From SM1-73 sp964588305 (GTDB lineage Bacteria; Zixibacteria; MSB-5A5; SM1-73), in the NCBI GenBank assembly GCA_964588305.1, contig CAZPOP010000054.1:1-6206 (forward strand): 6,206 bases of DNA. Reading direction: 5' to 3'. Positions within the stretch are counted from its first letter, which is position 1. Each line of letters opens with the position of its first letter. Positions 6,123 to 6,206 of the stretch are shown in pieces. The notes under the pieces are model-generated. The model was not told where the DNA came from. It did no database searches and was given only the letters and a program-made list of their open reading frames with translations. The position numbers were made by a program, and so were the translations under genes.

Positions 6123-6164
6123 CCCTGAACAGATAGAATCAGGGCGTTCCTCTATCCTCTTTTT
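6123..6164 (+). terminator. Weak candidate terminator after the ATPase gene
   Basis: CCCTGA (6123-6128) can pair with TCAGGG (6139-6144) around a 10-nt loop, and a competing GATAGA (6132-6137)/TCTATC (6151-6156) pairing lies just upstream of CTCTTTTT (6157-6164). Neither stem is long or GC-rich, and the T tract directly follows only the weaker one. Position after the last visible operon gene is supportive, but the call is tentative. Confidence 0.3.
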
Positions 6165-6168
6165 ATCT

Positions 6169-6206
6169 CTAAACCTGACCCACAATCTCTCGAACGTCTT
6201 CAAACA
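6169..6206 (-). CDS. Possible C-terminal end of a convergent gene (12 codons, very tentative)
   Basis: On the minus strand, one frame entering from the right edge reads FEDVREIVGQV followed by TAG at 6171-6169. The composition (acidic, basic and aliphatic residues in helix-like spacing) looks protein-like, and no forward-strand start codon with a ribosome binding site is seen after 6118. Twelve codons are too few to exclude chance. If real, the operon ends here against a convergent neighbour and the T-rich stretch near 6160 would lie between the two genes. No family can be named. Confidence 0.2.
   Translation of the reverse strand, partial: FEDVREIVGQV

Overview
This window is most of a compact, all-forward operon for a type IV pilus (T4P) or type II secretion (T2SS)-like envelope machine. 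The outer-membrane secretin means a diderm, Gram-negative-type bacterium. Base composition is moderate by eye and codon use looks uniform throughout, so I see no sign of recent transfer. I cannot place the organism. The mosaic of PilMNO-type genes, a GspC/PilP-like protein, a very short secretin and a GspE/PilB ATPase, together with a short tandem repeat upstream, would fit a poorly sampled lineage, but that is only an impression.

Layout. Positions 1-339 hold the C-terminal part of a gene entering from the left, probably a PilW/PulJ-like minor pseudopilin. A perfect-length 4 x 7-bp tandem repeat (337-364) separates it from the assembly operon and carries stop codons in all three forward frames. 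Then come pilM (381-1583), pilN (1583-2215), pilO (2205-2795), a pilP/gspC-like gene (2785-3243), a minimal pilQ/gspD-like secretin (3274-4341) and a pilB/gspE-type ATPase (4355-6118). The genes overlap by 1 to 11 nt or are separated by 13 to 30 nt, so they are very likely co-transcribed and translationally coupled. The last 88 bases contain a weak hairpin with a T-rich tract and a possible end of a convergent gene.

How the genes work together (family knowledge applied here). PilM is the cytoplasmic actin-like protein that grips the INLIP peptide at the PilN N-terminus. PilN and PilO are bitopic proteins that pair through their periplasmic coiled coils and ferredoxin-like domains. The PilP/GspC-like protein links this inner-membrane platform to the N0 domain of the secretin, through which the pilus or pseudopilus-driven substrate exits. 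The hexameric ATPase powers extrusion of pilins. The platform protein PilC/GspF, a retraction ATPase (PilT), the major pilin and the prepilin peptidase are not in the window.

I do not see a wholly new system. The points most worth a second look are the stripped-down secretin (one N0 domain, no N1 or AMIN), the membrane-anchored rather than lipidated PilP-like protein, the ATPase MshEN domain whose c-di-GMP motif keeps its spacing but has lost its Arg and Gln positions, the extra ~50-residue charged N-terminus of PilM, and the heptamer repeat.
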